A DNA stretch of 64,000 nucleotides from Eubacterium sp. (lineage in GTDB: Bacteria > Bacillota > Clostridia > Lachnospirales > Lachnospiraceae): assembly GCA_016292095.1 (NCBI GenBank), contig JAEFAB010000015.1, positions 1 to 64,000 of the forward strand, read 5' to 3'. Below are positions 1 through 8,004 of the stretch, in pieces (position 1 is the first letter of the stretch; the number at the start of each line of letters is the position of its first letter). Below the pieces are notes generated by a model that saw only the letters and a program-made list of their open reading frames with translations, did not search any database and had not been told where the DNA came from. The position numbers and the translations under genes are program-made.

Positions 1-33
1 AGATGAATTGAAAAAAGAGAGGAAACATAAAAT

Positions 34-513
34 ATGTGCAATATAGGATTTGAAACAGAAGCCGGACGATTTCGGTTCCGAGGTGTTGGGATTGTAATAA
101 AAGATGGAAAAGTATTGATGGTGCATGATGAAAAAAGACACTATTATTATGCGATTGGTGGTGCCGTAAAAATTGGAGAAAAAGCATCTGATGCAGCAGT
201 TCGCGAAGTTTATGAAGAAAGTGGATTGAAAGTCGAAATAGACAGACTGGTTTTGGTACAGGAAAACTTTTTTGAGTTAGAAGATGGTATGCATCATGAA
301 ATGGCATTCTATTATCTGATGAAAGATATTGGGGAACAGAAAGTTGCCAGTGACAGAGTACTTGATTGCAGTGAAGAAGGTCTTGAATGGATTGATCTTG
401 AAAAGATGTCAGAATACAAGATTTATCCAAAGATATACAATGATATTTTGAAAGACATTCCAACAGAAATCATTCATTCTGTCGTAGATGACAGAAAAAT
501 TACAAGAAAGTAG
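34..513 (+). CDS. Nudix hydrolase
   Basis: Predicted Nudix-family hydrolase of 159 residues, which would cleave a nucleoside diphosphate linked to another moiety; the substrate cannot be told from sequence. A full Nudix box is visible at about residues 43-65 (GAVKIGEKASDAAV followed by REVYEESGL), matching GX5EX7REUXEEXGU. The length is normal for a single-domain member. The ATG at 34 is preceded by an AGAGGA ribosome binding site. It sits alone at the window edge, followed by about 200 bases without a clear gene before an AraC-type regulator, so no operon role can be inferred. Family assignment is firm; the biological substrate is unknown. Confidence 0.9.
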   Translation: MCNIGFETEAGRFRFRGVGIVIKDGKVLMVHDEKRHYYYAIGGAVKIGEKASDAAVREVYEESGLKVEIDRLVLVQENFFELEDGMHHEMAFYYLMKDIGEQKVASDRVLDCSEEGLEWIDLEKMSEYKIYPKIYNDILKDIPTEIIHSVVDDRKITRK

Positions 514-711
514 GGAAAATATTATGTTATAAGTGACGGAGCTATTAAAGAAATGAACTAATCGGAAAGAAGAAAAGGCGTTGCCGCATCAATACAGGTT
601 CAGCCAAAAGCATAATAAATAAGACTCACAACGATTGGGCAATATTGGAAAAGCATGATACCAACAAAGATGTTACTTTATGGATATCATCAGATTGCAA
701 AAGGAGAAAAG

Positions 712-1632
712 ATGGATAGAAAAGAAATAGTTACAGAGAGTCTTGTTTATATTGAGAAGCATTTGAAGCAAAAAGTAAGCATTGAGGAAATTGCAGATTA
801 TGTAGGTTATTCAAAGTTTTACTTTTCCAGAATGTTTAAGCAGGAAATGAACATTTCCATAATGGAATATGTCAAGGAAAGAAAAGTGATTGATGCTTCG
901 GAGTCCATTCTGCGGGGAAATAAAATTCTGGATGTGGCAATTGAATATGGATGGGAATCTCACAGTGGATTTATTAAGGCTTTTAAAAGTTATTATGGAT
1001 TTTCGCCCTCTCTTTTGTATGCGATGAATTTAGAAATCATGCATTTAGGAGGTAGTGATATGAATCGTTATGCTTTTTATGAAAAAACTGAGGAACATTT
1101 GCTGAAGGAAGAATTGTTTGATTTATTAAATCGGAAAATGACAGAAAACAAATTGGATTCTTCGGAGTTGGAAAAGGTTTACGCTTTCTGTCAGAAGGTG
1201 TATGCGGATAGGAAACGATATTCCGGAGATGAGTATGTTACCCATTTACTAAATGTGTCGTTATTACTTGTGCAAATGGGTGCTGAATCCAACGTAGTTT
1301 ATGCAGGCATGTTTTGTGATGTGTTTCGAAAGACAGATGTCACAATCGATGACATAAAGAATGCATTGCCAAAAGATGTTGCGCAAATCATTATTCGATT
1401 AAGAGATTATGATATTGAGAAGGACGGTCTGGTGGATGAAGAATGTATTGTGATAAAAATGGCAGAGCGCCTTCATAATATGAGAACTATCGAATATATG
1501 GAGGAAAGTGAAAAACAGAGAAGAGCAAAAGAAACGATTTCCATTTTTATGCCGGTAGCCAGGAAATTAAAAAATGAAAAGGTTATCAATGAATTAAATA
1601 AGATATCAATGAAATATGTTATGGAATCCTAA
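712..1632 (+). CDS. AraC-type HTH regulator fused to degenerate RelA/SpoT-like HD domain
   Basis: The ORF track starts at 655, but the ATG at 712 has a good AGGAG site upstream and the sequence typical of AraC proteins begins there, giving 306 residues. Residues about 5-105 form the double HTH of AraC/XylS regulators (IEEIADYVGYSKFYFSRMFK; DVAIEYGWESHSGFIKAFK). The C-terminal half (about 165-290) resembles the HD phosphohydrolase domain of RelA/SpoT: YVTHLLNVSLLL, then FCDVFRKTDVTIDDI, then MAERLHNMRT. The catalytic His-Asp pair expected at AALLHD is replaced by MFCD, so hydrolase activity is doubtful; the domain may sense a nucleotide instead. This is inference. A strong terminator follows. 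The DNA target is unknown. Confidence 0.75.
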   Translation: MDRKEIVTESLVYIEKHLKQKVSIEEIADYVGYSKFYFSRMFKQEMNISIMEYVKERKVIDASESILRGNKILDVAIEYGWESHSGFIKAFKSYYGFSPSLLYAMNLEIMHLGGSDMNRYAFYEKTEEHLLKEELFDLLNRKMTENKLDSSELEKVYAFCQKVYADRKRYSGDEYVTHLLNVSLLLVQMGAESNVVYAGMFCDVFRKTDVTIDDIKNALPKDVAQIIIRLRDYDIEKDGLVDEECIVIKMAERLHNMRTIEYMEESEKQRRAKETISIFMPVARKLKNEKVINELNKISMKYVMES

Positions 1633-1697
1633 TGAAAGACAAAGCAAGATAGGACATTATCAAAAATCATTGAAAAAGGACAGGGAAATTAAAATGA

Positions 1698-1746
1698 AAA
1701 AACCCTCTTAATCGGATGGAGAACCACTGATTAGGAGGGGTTTTTT
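1698..1746 (+). terminator. Rho-independent terminator after the AraC-HD gene
   Basis: A stem formed by AAAACCCTCTTAATC and GATTAGGAGGGGTTTT is followed by a T run. It separates the regulator from the exosortase G locus downstream. Confidence 0.85.
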
Positions 1747-1816
1747 ATGCGATAAACTTTAAAAATACGGCATATTGTATTACAATATAATTGTATAATT
1801 ATACGCATTTTTAACC

Positions 1817-4744
1817 ATGAGGTATGAACTTTTGAATAGGGAGTATTATTACAAGTATCGCACAAAACTGAATATTTCACATTCGATGGGGGAAAACCCG
1901 GCGCATCATCATACATTGGATATTGAAATTCTGATTAGAGACTATCAAAAAGAATTTGCAATGTTTAACGATAATGAACAAATTATTGAAGACTATTTTG
2001 CAAAGTATGAAGGTACATACATCAATGATTTGGAGGTTTTTTCCGAGACGAAGGCTACCATCGAAGACATGGGAGTGGTATTTTTTAAAGAGTTAAAGTG
2101 GATTTTGGATACCATGGATTTCCAATTGGAAAGGATTGCAGTGGGAGAAAATCCATCCAGAAAATATATTGTTTCAGACTATTTGCTCTCCGGAAAAGTC
2201 GGTGAGTATTCCAGTGAATATGAAAAAAAACTGAATGATTTTATTGAGGCACATCGAAAGGAAGTGCTGGAAAAATATCAGAATAAGCAATCGGAGAAAG
2301 AAACGCCAAAGGAACAGCAGAAGCCTCCGGCGAAAGAAAAGGAAACAGAGCAGTACATTGATAATGAATATAGTTCTGAGAGAAACAGGGCTGTGTATGA
2401 CTTGGACTCCTATGGATTTGTAAAAAAGACCGGAGTCAATAAGCTGGAAATTATCATATATATTTTAGCAACGATTGCGCTTTCTGCTGGATTGTTCTTT
2501 GTTTTGAAAGAAACAGAAATGTTCAAAAACACGGAAGAAGTGTATATCCATATGGGAAAGGCACGTTATCTGTTAAATCAGTTAAAGCAGGGAATTATTA
2601 GTCCGATTTATATGAAGTCCTGGTATGACGGCTATATGATGTTTATGCATAGTGAACCGTTAACCTATTATTTGCTGGCTTTCATGGGATTTTTGTTCGG
2701 GTCCAATATGGTTGCAGGATATGTGGCAACATTGTCGGCGATTTTCTGTGTTACCGTTTGCGGATTCACATTCCTGGGACGTGTCTATGATAAGGCACAG
2801 ATTGGGTTTATCAGCGGAATCTTATGGTTTACAATGCCGGAAATCAGCAGACATTACCTGATTACCGGAGACGTTAAAGTATTGGTGGCATTGTCGTTCT
2901 TACCATTTTGCTTTGCGTTTATTGCCAAGTATTTCCAGAACCGTGGAAGACTGATGCCATTCAAAATAATTTTTGTTATGTGGCTGATGGTATTGGCAGA
3001 TTTGTCCATTGCCATTGTAGCTTTTGTGGGAATATTTATTATTTTTACCGTGAAGGTATTTTATATCAAAGAAGACAAAAAACTGATTATGACTGCCGGT
3101 TGTATGTTGATGGCCGTTGGGCTTTCAGCAGGTTGGTTGTACAGTGCTTATAAGAACGGAAGTATTCCGGAATTTTATACTAATAATGACGGATATTACG
3201 TAGGACTAACATTGTTTATTATCTTAGCGGGATGTCTGTTCTTCTCCTATAAGCAACTTCGAATTTATGCTGTAATCGGTATTGTTGCAGGCGTATTGGC
3301 ATTGTATCAGTTACCGGTAACGGTAATCATTATGTATGTGACCATTGTTTTCATTATTCTGGAATGGAAAAAATGCAATAAGAAAATCCTACTGGCACTG
3401 TTATTTGCTTTAGGGTTCAGTAATATCTATAGAATGCAGGCGGTTCTTCACACGCGAGATACTTCTCTCTATGAGGAAAATGAACGAATCAAATCGGCAG
3501 TGAAACAGGCGGCAGATGTTACAACAGACAACTTGCTGTATGTAGACATTGATAAAGAAGCAACCTATCCGGGGTATTATATGGTAAGTCGGGGAAAGGA
3601 TATTATTTTCTCCAACAAATCATCCATGAAATACAATGTTATTACAGACAATATTCAAATGCTGAAATATGCAGTTTACACGAAACGCTTTGAATATATT
3701 TTTGACAGAAGTATTGAGATGGGATGCGACAGCATTCTGTTCAATTTAAAGGGACTAATCATTTCACAACAGGATCAGAAAAAACTGGAAGAGGCCAGTG
3801 AAAAGTACGGTTACGAAAATGTAGGGGGAACCTTAAAACAGAAGTATTTAATTTTCCATAAGAACATCAATCGAAGTATGGGAAGTATTACGGAGTATGA
3901 GGGACTTGCCATTGGAAAGTCAGCACGAAATGTATCGCTGATTTATCCGTATTTTGAAGATGGAGAAAGTACTAATCTGGATGACTATTCGTTGGAACAA
4001 TTGGCGAAATACAAAAAGATTTATTTGTCCGGATTTACATATAAGTATTTGGCAGATGCAGAGGAGAAAGTCAAAGAACTGGTGAAGCAGGGAGTGGATG
4101 TTTATATTGATATGGATTCCCTGCCGGCGGATCCGCTGACAAATCGCCAGAAATTCCTGGGGGTAACGGCACAGACAATTTCCTTTAAGAATAACTTTCC
4201 GGAATTTACTTATAAGGACAGAAAGATTATTCCAAAGAAATTTTATAAAGATTACCATGAATGGAATACCGTTTATGTTGAAAACATGGATACGGTAGAA
4301 GGCTATTGTGAAATGGCAGGAAGAACACTTCCTTATGCCGGAACCAAAATGGAACATGTTCATTTTATGGGTTTGAATATTTTGTATCATGTTATTGAAG
4401 CGAATGACGTAACGATTCAATTTATTTTAGATGATTTCTTTGGATTAGAGGAAGGAGCCAGTCCGGAGAGGCGCATGAAAGACATTCAAATTACCTATCG
4501 ATATGACCAGGTAATTGTGGAAAGTGATGAGGATAATCTGATTATACCAATTTCTTACCAGAAGGTATTCAAAGGAAATGGAATAATCAAAAATGTAAAT
4601 AATATGCTGATGGTAAATCGGGGAAAGACCATTCTGACCTTCGATTACAATAATTTTAAAATCGGTATTGGCATCAGTGTTTTTATGATGTTTATGATGA
4701 TAATTAGTTTCTGGATTTATAAATCCAAAGAAGCCAAGGACTGA
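1817..4744 (+). CDS. Membrane protein with N-terminal pterin-synthase-like domain (PTPS-related, exosortase G associated)
   Basis: A 975-residue integral membrane protein. Residues about 1-125 resemble 6-pyruvoyl-tetrahydropterin synthase/QueD: the zinc-binding histidines are kept (NISHS and HHHTLDIEI), as is the late Glu in GENPSRKYI. A Lys/Glu-rich linker (about 150-190) leads to roughly a dozen hydrophobic segments (about 205-535) matching the PTPS-related membrane family, then a large extracytoplasmic part (about 545-945) and a final TM helix. The same pterin-like fold recurs free-standing at 10553. It opens the XrtG cluster, where such proteins are known companions of the exosortase; the molecular role is not established. 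Start: the ATG at 1817 has no clear RBS; a TTG at 1832, preceded by GAGG and aligning better with the 10553 protein, is an alternative. Confidence 0.8.
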   Translation: MRYELLNREYYYKYRTKLNISHSMGENPAHHHTLDIEILIRDYQKEFAMFNDNEQIIEDYFAKYEGTYINDLEVFSETKATIEDMGVVFFKELKWILDTMDFQLERIAVGENPSRKYIVSDYLLSGKVGEYSSEYEKKLNDFIEAHRKEVLEKYQNKQSEKETPKEQQKPPAKEKETEQYIDNEYSSERNRAVYDLDSYGFVKKTGVNKLEIIIYILATIALSAGLFFVLKETEMFKNTEEVYIHMGKARYLLNQLKQGIISPIYMKSWYDGYMMFMHSEPLTYYLLAFMGFLFGSNMVAGYVATLSAIFCVTVCGFTFLGRVYDKAQIGFISGILWFTMPEISRHYLITGDVKVLVALSFLPFCFAFIAKYFQNRGRLMPFKIIFVMWLMVLADLSIAIVAFVGIFIIFTVKVFYIKEDKKLIMTAGCMLMAVGLSAGWLYSAYKNGSIPEFYTNNDGYYVGLTLFIILAGCLFFSYKQLRIYAVIGIVAGVLALYQLPVTVIIMYVTIVFIILEWKKCNKKILLALLFALGFSNIYRMQAVLHTRDTSLYEENERIKSAVKQAADVTTDNLLYVDIDKEATYPGYYMVSRGKDIIFSNKSSMKYNVITDNIQMLKYAVYTKRFEYIFDRSIEMGCDSILFNLKGLIISQQDQKKLEEASEKYGYENVGGTLKQKYLIFHKNINRSMGSITEYEGLAIGKSARNVSLIYPYFEDGESTNLDDYSLEQLAKYKKIYLSGFTYKYLADAEEKVKELVKQGVDVYIDMDSLPADPLTNRQKFLGVTAQTISFKNNFPEFTYKDRKIIPKKFYKDYHEWNTVYVENMDTVEGYCEMAGRTLPYAGTKMEHVHFMGLNILYHVIEANDVTIQFILDDFFGLEEGASPERRMKDIQITYRYDQVIVESDEDNLIIPISYQKVFKGNGIIKNVNNMLMVNRGKTILTFDYNNFKIGIGISVFMMFMMIISFWIYKSKEAKD

Positions 4745-4777
4745 AGAAATAAAAAGTTTGAGGGAGGAGATGATTGA

Positions 4778-5986
4778 ATGAAGAAGCAATTAATGAAACG
4801 AATTTCTTATTTGTCATTAGGATTACTACTTACTTTGCTTTTTACTACAGCTGTTTCAGCGAAAGAAATAGAAATTGACGGAAAATTTGATGATTGGAAA
4901 TCCGTGGAAAAAACATCTTTGTCTAGCCAGTTTTATAGCGAAATTGCATTTGTACAAAAGGACAATAAACTGTATATGTATGCAAAGGAAACTTCCACCA
5001 ACAGTTGGGAAAAATATTTTTCCAATACAAGTCCAACGTTGATACTGAAGAATGGACAGGAACATGCGCTGGTTATTCAGGAGAGCTCTTCTTCCGGAGA
5101 ACAGTCCGATTTGGTTGTGAGAACACAAAACGGTTATGAACTGGTATCCGGATCACAGGGAAAACGAAAGAAAAACGGAACCTATCAGTATGAATTGGTA
5201 ATTCCGTTGAATCAATTCGGCGAAGTAAGTTCGGTGCGTTTATTTACAGACTACAGCAATACTCAGACAATCCAGCTTAGTTCATCCGAAGGGGAAACGG
5301 CTACAATGATTGAAGAGACTACACCGGAAGGTCAGACACCGGAAGAAATTGTGGCACCGGCAGAAGACGGAAAAATCACTGTAGACGGAAATTTCAATGA
5401 CTGGCAGGAGTATCCGCATATTTTCCTGACAAACTGGAATATGCCGGAAAACGACCGAAATGCAAATAATTGTAGGTCTCTTTCCATTGCTTTGGATGAT
5501 GACTATATTTATTTTCATGTGAAGATGATTGGGGGATGGAATGACCCGTTTAACGGAAATGAATATTTGTTGTCCGTAGGTGATTATGGAGTTTCGTTAA
5601 ATATGGTTTTGACGGATCATAGAACGTTGCCACAGTACAATATGACGCCTGGACAATATGACTTAGATATCTATTACAAAAACAAAAGTGCGCATTTGGA
5701 TGATGAAACATTGATTGACCGGGCACTGGGGAAACTGGTGGTTTATGAGGGAAAACCGGACGAAGTGGAAGTGCGAATTCCAAAGGAAATTTTCCGTATT
5801 ATTCACGGAATTGATGTCAATGATGTCAAGGAAATTACATTATCAAATCCGAATCTTTTTGATCACGGAATTAGTAGCTCTGCAACATCAACGGCTCCGT
5901 TTTTGGGAATCCTGATTTGCATTGCAAGTGTGATTTTGGCATTGGCGATTTTAAATCGAAAACGAATTGTGGGACACAAAAAATAG
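4778..5986 (+). CDS. Secreted protein with two CBM9-like domains and C-terminal sorting-type tail; candidate XrtG substrate
   Basis: 402 residues with a signal peptide (MKKQ... to VSAKE). Two repeats open with the pattern typical of CBM9-like domains, IDGKFDDW near residue 32 and VDGNFNDWQEY near 205, suggesting carbohydrate or glycan binding. The C-terminus is a Ser/Thr-rich stretch (SSSATSTAPF), one hydrophobic helix and a basic end (NRKRIVGHKK), the three-part layout of exosortase sorting signals. The gene lies 18 bases upstream of xrtG, which fits the known one-target-per-genome Firmicute exosortase arrangement. Calling it the XrtG substrate is inference from architecture and position. 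The start has AGGGAGGAG upstream. Confidence 0.75.
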   Translation: MKKQLMKRISYLSLGLLLTLLFTTAVSAKEIEIDGKFDDWKSVEKTSLSSQFYSEIAFVQKDNKLYMYAKETSTNSWEKYFSNTSPTLILKNGQEHALVIQESSSSGEQSDLVVRTQNGYELVSGSQGKRKKNGTYQYELVIPLNQFGEVSSVRLFTDYSNTQTIQLSSSEGETATMIEETTPEGQTPEEIVAPAEDGKITVDGNFNDWQEYPHIFLTNWNMPENDRNANNCRSLSIALDDDYIYFHVKMIGGWNDPFNGNEYLLSVGDYGVSLNMVLTDHRTLPQYNMTPGQYDLDIYYKNKSAHLDDETLIDRALGKLVVYEGKPDEVEVRIPKEIFRIIHGIDVNDVKEITLSNPNLFDHGISSSATSTAPFLGILICIASVILALAILNRKRIVGHKK

Positions 5987-6003
5987 AAAGAGAAAAACAA
6001 AGT

Positions 6004-6606
6004 ATGTTACTATTGGAAATTCTTGGATTTATCATATGGCTCTATGTGATATGGACATTGAAAAGAGCAAATTTAAAATTTTTTCGGTATATGATCGGGT
6101 CCGTAGGAATATTTATATTTATGCTGTTATGGGTTGAAAAGTTTATTGTAGTACCGATGATGCGAACCGTTGCTTTTGTGGCGGGTCTGGTTGGAGAAGT
6201 TACGGGAATGTATGACTCTTACTATCAGTACTGCATGTTATTTATACCAAAGAACACCGCATCCATTTCCCTTTACGTGGATTTTGAATGTTCCGGTGTA
6301 ATCGAGATTATGGCGTTTCTTGCCTTATTGTGGTTCTTTGAAATATATACGACAAAAGAAAAAGTGAAATATTCGGTGATTGGTGTGCTGTTTGTTTTTG
6401 CAGCCAATGTCATTCGTATTTTCACCATCTGCACCATTATCTATTTCGGAGGAAATGATTGGTTCTATTTTGCACATTCCATTTTTGGAAGAATTGTATT
6501 TTATGCATTGACGGTGTATTTGTACTTTTCGGTGTTTACAAAACCACATATTCAACGTCAAAAAGTAGGGCAGTTTTCTTACGAGAAGGAGGAAGAAGAT
6601 GAATGA
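6004..6606 (+). CDS. xrtG: Exosortase family protein XrtG
   Basis: 200-residue polytopic membrane protein. The three catalytic residues of exosortases/archaeosortases are visible: Cys96 in ECSG, Arg138 in ANVIRI and His158 in FAHSIFG, each in or next to a membrane segment. Exosortases are transpeptidase-like membrane enzymes that recognise C-terminal sorting tails. The ORF track begins at 5917 inside the upstream gene; ATG 6004 gives the expected family length and starts directly at the first membrane helix, although its RBS is weak and suggests translational coupling. It overlaps the glycosyltransferase by 8 bases. The combination with a GT2 enzyme and two pterin-synthase-like proteins is the signature of the Gram-positive XrtG system. 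Confidence 0.9.
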   Translation: MLLLEILGFIIWLYVIWTLKRANLKFFRYMIGSVGIFIFMLLWVEKFIVVPMMRTVAFVAGLVGEVTGMYDSYYQYCMLFIPKNTASISLYVDFECSGVIEIMAFLALLWFFEIYTTKEKVKYSVIGVLFVFAANVIRIFTICTIIYFGGNDWFYFAHSIFGRIVFYALTVYLYFSVFTKPHIQRQKVGQFSYEKEEEDE

Positions 6607-7984
6607 TTTTATTTTAATGCTTTCTAAATCCTTCATATTTTGGTTGACCTGGATTATTATTCCGATTGTTATGGAAATCATTCCGGCCTTCTTTGGATTC
6701 TTTATTTTGTTCTTTAAGGGACGAAAAAAGAAAAAAATTGACATCAAAGGGCGGTTTCCTGAAATTACAATCATAATTCCGGTTTATAATAGTGAGGAAA
6801 CCTTGCTTGGGTGTATACGCTCTGTTGCGGAATCTACCTATCCGGCAGAACTGATTGATATCTATCTGGTAAACAATAAATCAAAAGACGGAAGCTTTCA
6901 GATTTTTCAGAAAGCCCAACAGCAGTATCCGGAATTGAAAATGCAGTGGATGAATGCCAAACAGGGGAAATCAAAAGCTTTGAATATGGCTTTGTTTAAT
7001 GCAAAAGGAAAATATATCATTCACATTGACAGTGATGGAACGTTGGAAGAAAATGCATTGATGAATATGGTCAGGAAATTTGAAAACAACGGAAACATTC
7101 ATTGTATGACAGGGGCAATTTTAATTAACCCGGATGATATTGAACGAACAAATTCCATTTACATGAAACTATTCCGAAGAATAGAATTTTTTGAATATGC
7201 ACAGGCTTTCCTGGCAGGAAGAAACTACCAGGCAGAATTGGATAGCATTTTTACCTTGTCCGGCGCATTTTCAGCATTTCGAAAATCAACTATTTTGAAA
7301 ACCAGACTGTACAATACAGATACGGTTGGAGAAGATACACAGATTACATTTCAGATCAAACGGGATTTGAATCAGAAGGTCTACATGTGCGAAGATGCAT
7401 TGTTTATGGTAGACCCGATTGAAGACTTGAATAAGATGTATACGCAGCGTCAGAGATGGCAACGTGGCGAGTTGGAAGTATTTCACATGTTTTTCAAAAA
7501 AGATATGAATTTGACCAAGGGATTTTTCTCGAACTTTATGATTCGCCTGATTGTTTTTGATCATACCTTCGCGTTTCCGCGAATGATTTGGTACTTTGCT
7601 TTAATCTGTTTACTGTTTATGAATTATCCAATGAAGCTGGTGTTCGGGTCTATTGGTGTTATTTACATTTTGTATATTATATCGTCGGGATTATACTTCA
7701 TCAATATTTTGACGTTTTTGAAGAACTTCCCAAAAATCAGAAAATACTATTCGGGAAAATGGTACCTGTGCTTTATCCTGCCAATGTACAATTTCCTGAT
7801 GTTTTGGATTCGATTTGCCGGAATTATCAATAGCATTAACAGTGACGGAATGTGGAGAACCAAAAATCTTTCCGAGGAGAGCGATACCTTTAAAGATATT
7901 GTAAAGAATGATTTTATGTTCATCACAAGAGTAATACATCGATTAAAAGAAAAAGTGAATGGGATTGCAAAAGAAAAACAGTAG
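6599..7984 (+). CDS. Exosortase G-associated family 2 glycosyltransferase (processive type)
   Basis: 461-residue membrane glycosyltransferase. An N-terminal membrane helix precedes a GT-A domain with ITIIIPVYNSEETL (about residue 55), a metal-binding DSDG (about 142), a GEDT acceptor/base motif (about 245) and QRQRW (about 282). The last is the QxxRW motif of processive GT2 enzymes such as cellulose and hyaluronan synthases. Three or four C-terminal helices would form the export path. It is translationally coupled to xrtG (start inside its last codons, GGAGG upstream). I infer synthesis of an extracellular polysaccharide or glycan attached to the XrtG substrate; sugar identity is unknown. Confidence 0.87.
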   Translation: MNDFILMLSKSFIFWLTWIIIPIVMEIIPAFFGFFILFFKGRKKKKIDIKGRFPEITIIIPVYNSEETLLGCIRSVAESTYPAELIDIYLVNNKSKDGSFQIFQKAQQQYPELKMQWMNAKQGKSKALNMALFNAKGKYIIHIDSDGTLEENALMNMVRKFENNGNIHCMTGAILINPDDIERTNSIYMKLFRRIEFFEYAQAFLAGRNYQAELDSIFTLSGAFSAFRKSTILKTRLYNTDTVGEDTQITFQIKRDLNQKVYMCEDALFMVDPIEDLNKMYTQRQRWQRGELEVFHMFFKKDMNLTKGFFSNFMIRLIVFDHTFAFPRMIWYFALICLLFMNYPMKLVFGSIGVIYILYIISSGLYFINILTFLKNFPKIRKYYSGKWYLCFILPMYNFLMFWIRFAGIINSINSDGMWRTKNLSEESDTFKDIVKNDFMFITRVIHRLKEKVNGIAKEKQ

Positions 7985-8004
7985 TTAGGAATTGGTGACA
8001 GAAA

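Noticed and set aside
514-711. Possible decayed coding sequence between the Nudix and AraC genes
   Set aside because: Short protein-like stretches occur in one frame but stops interrupt them and I could not match any family.
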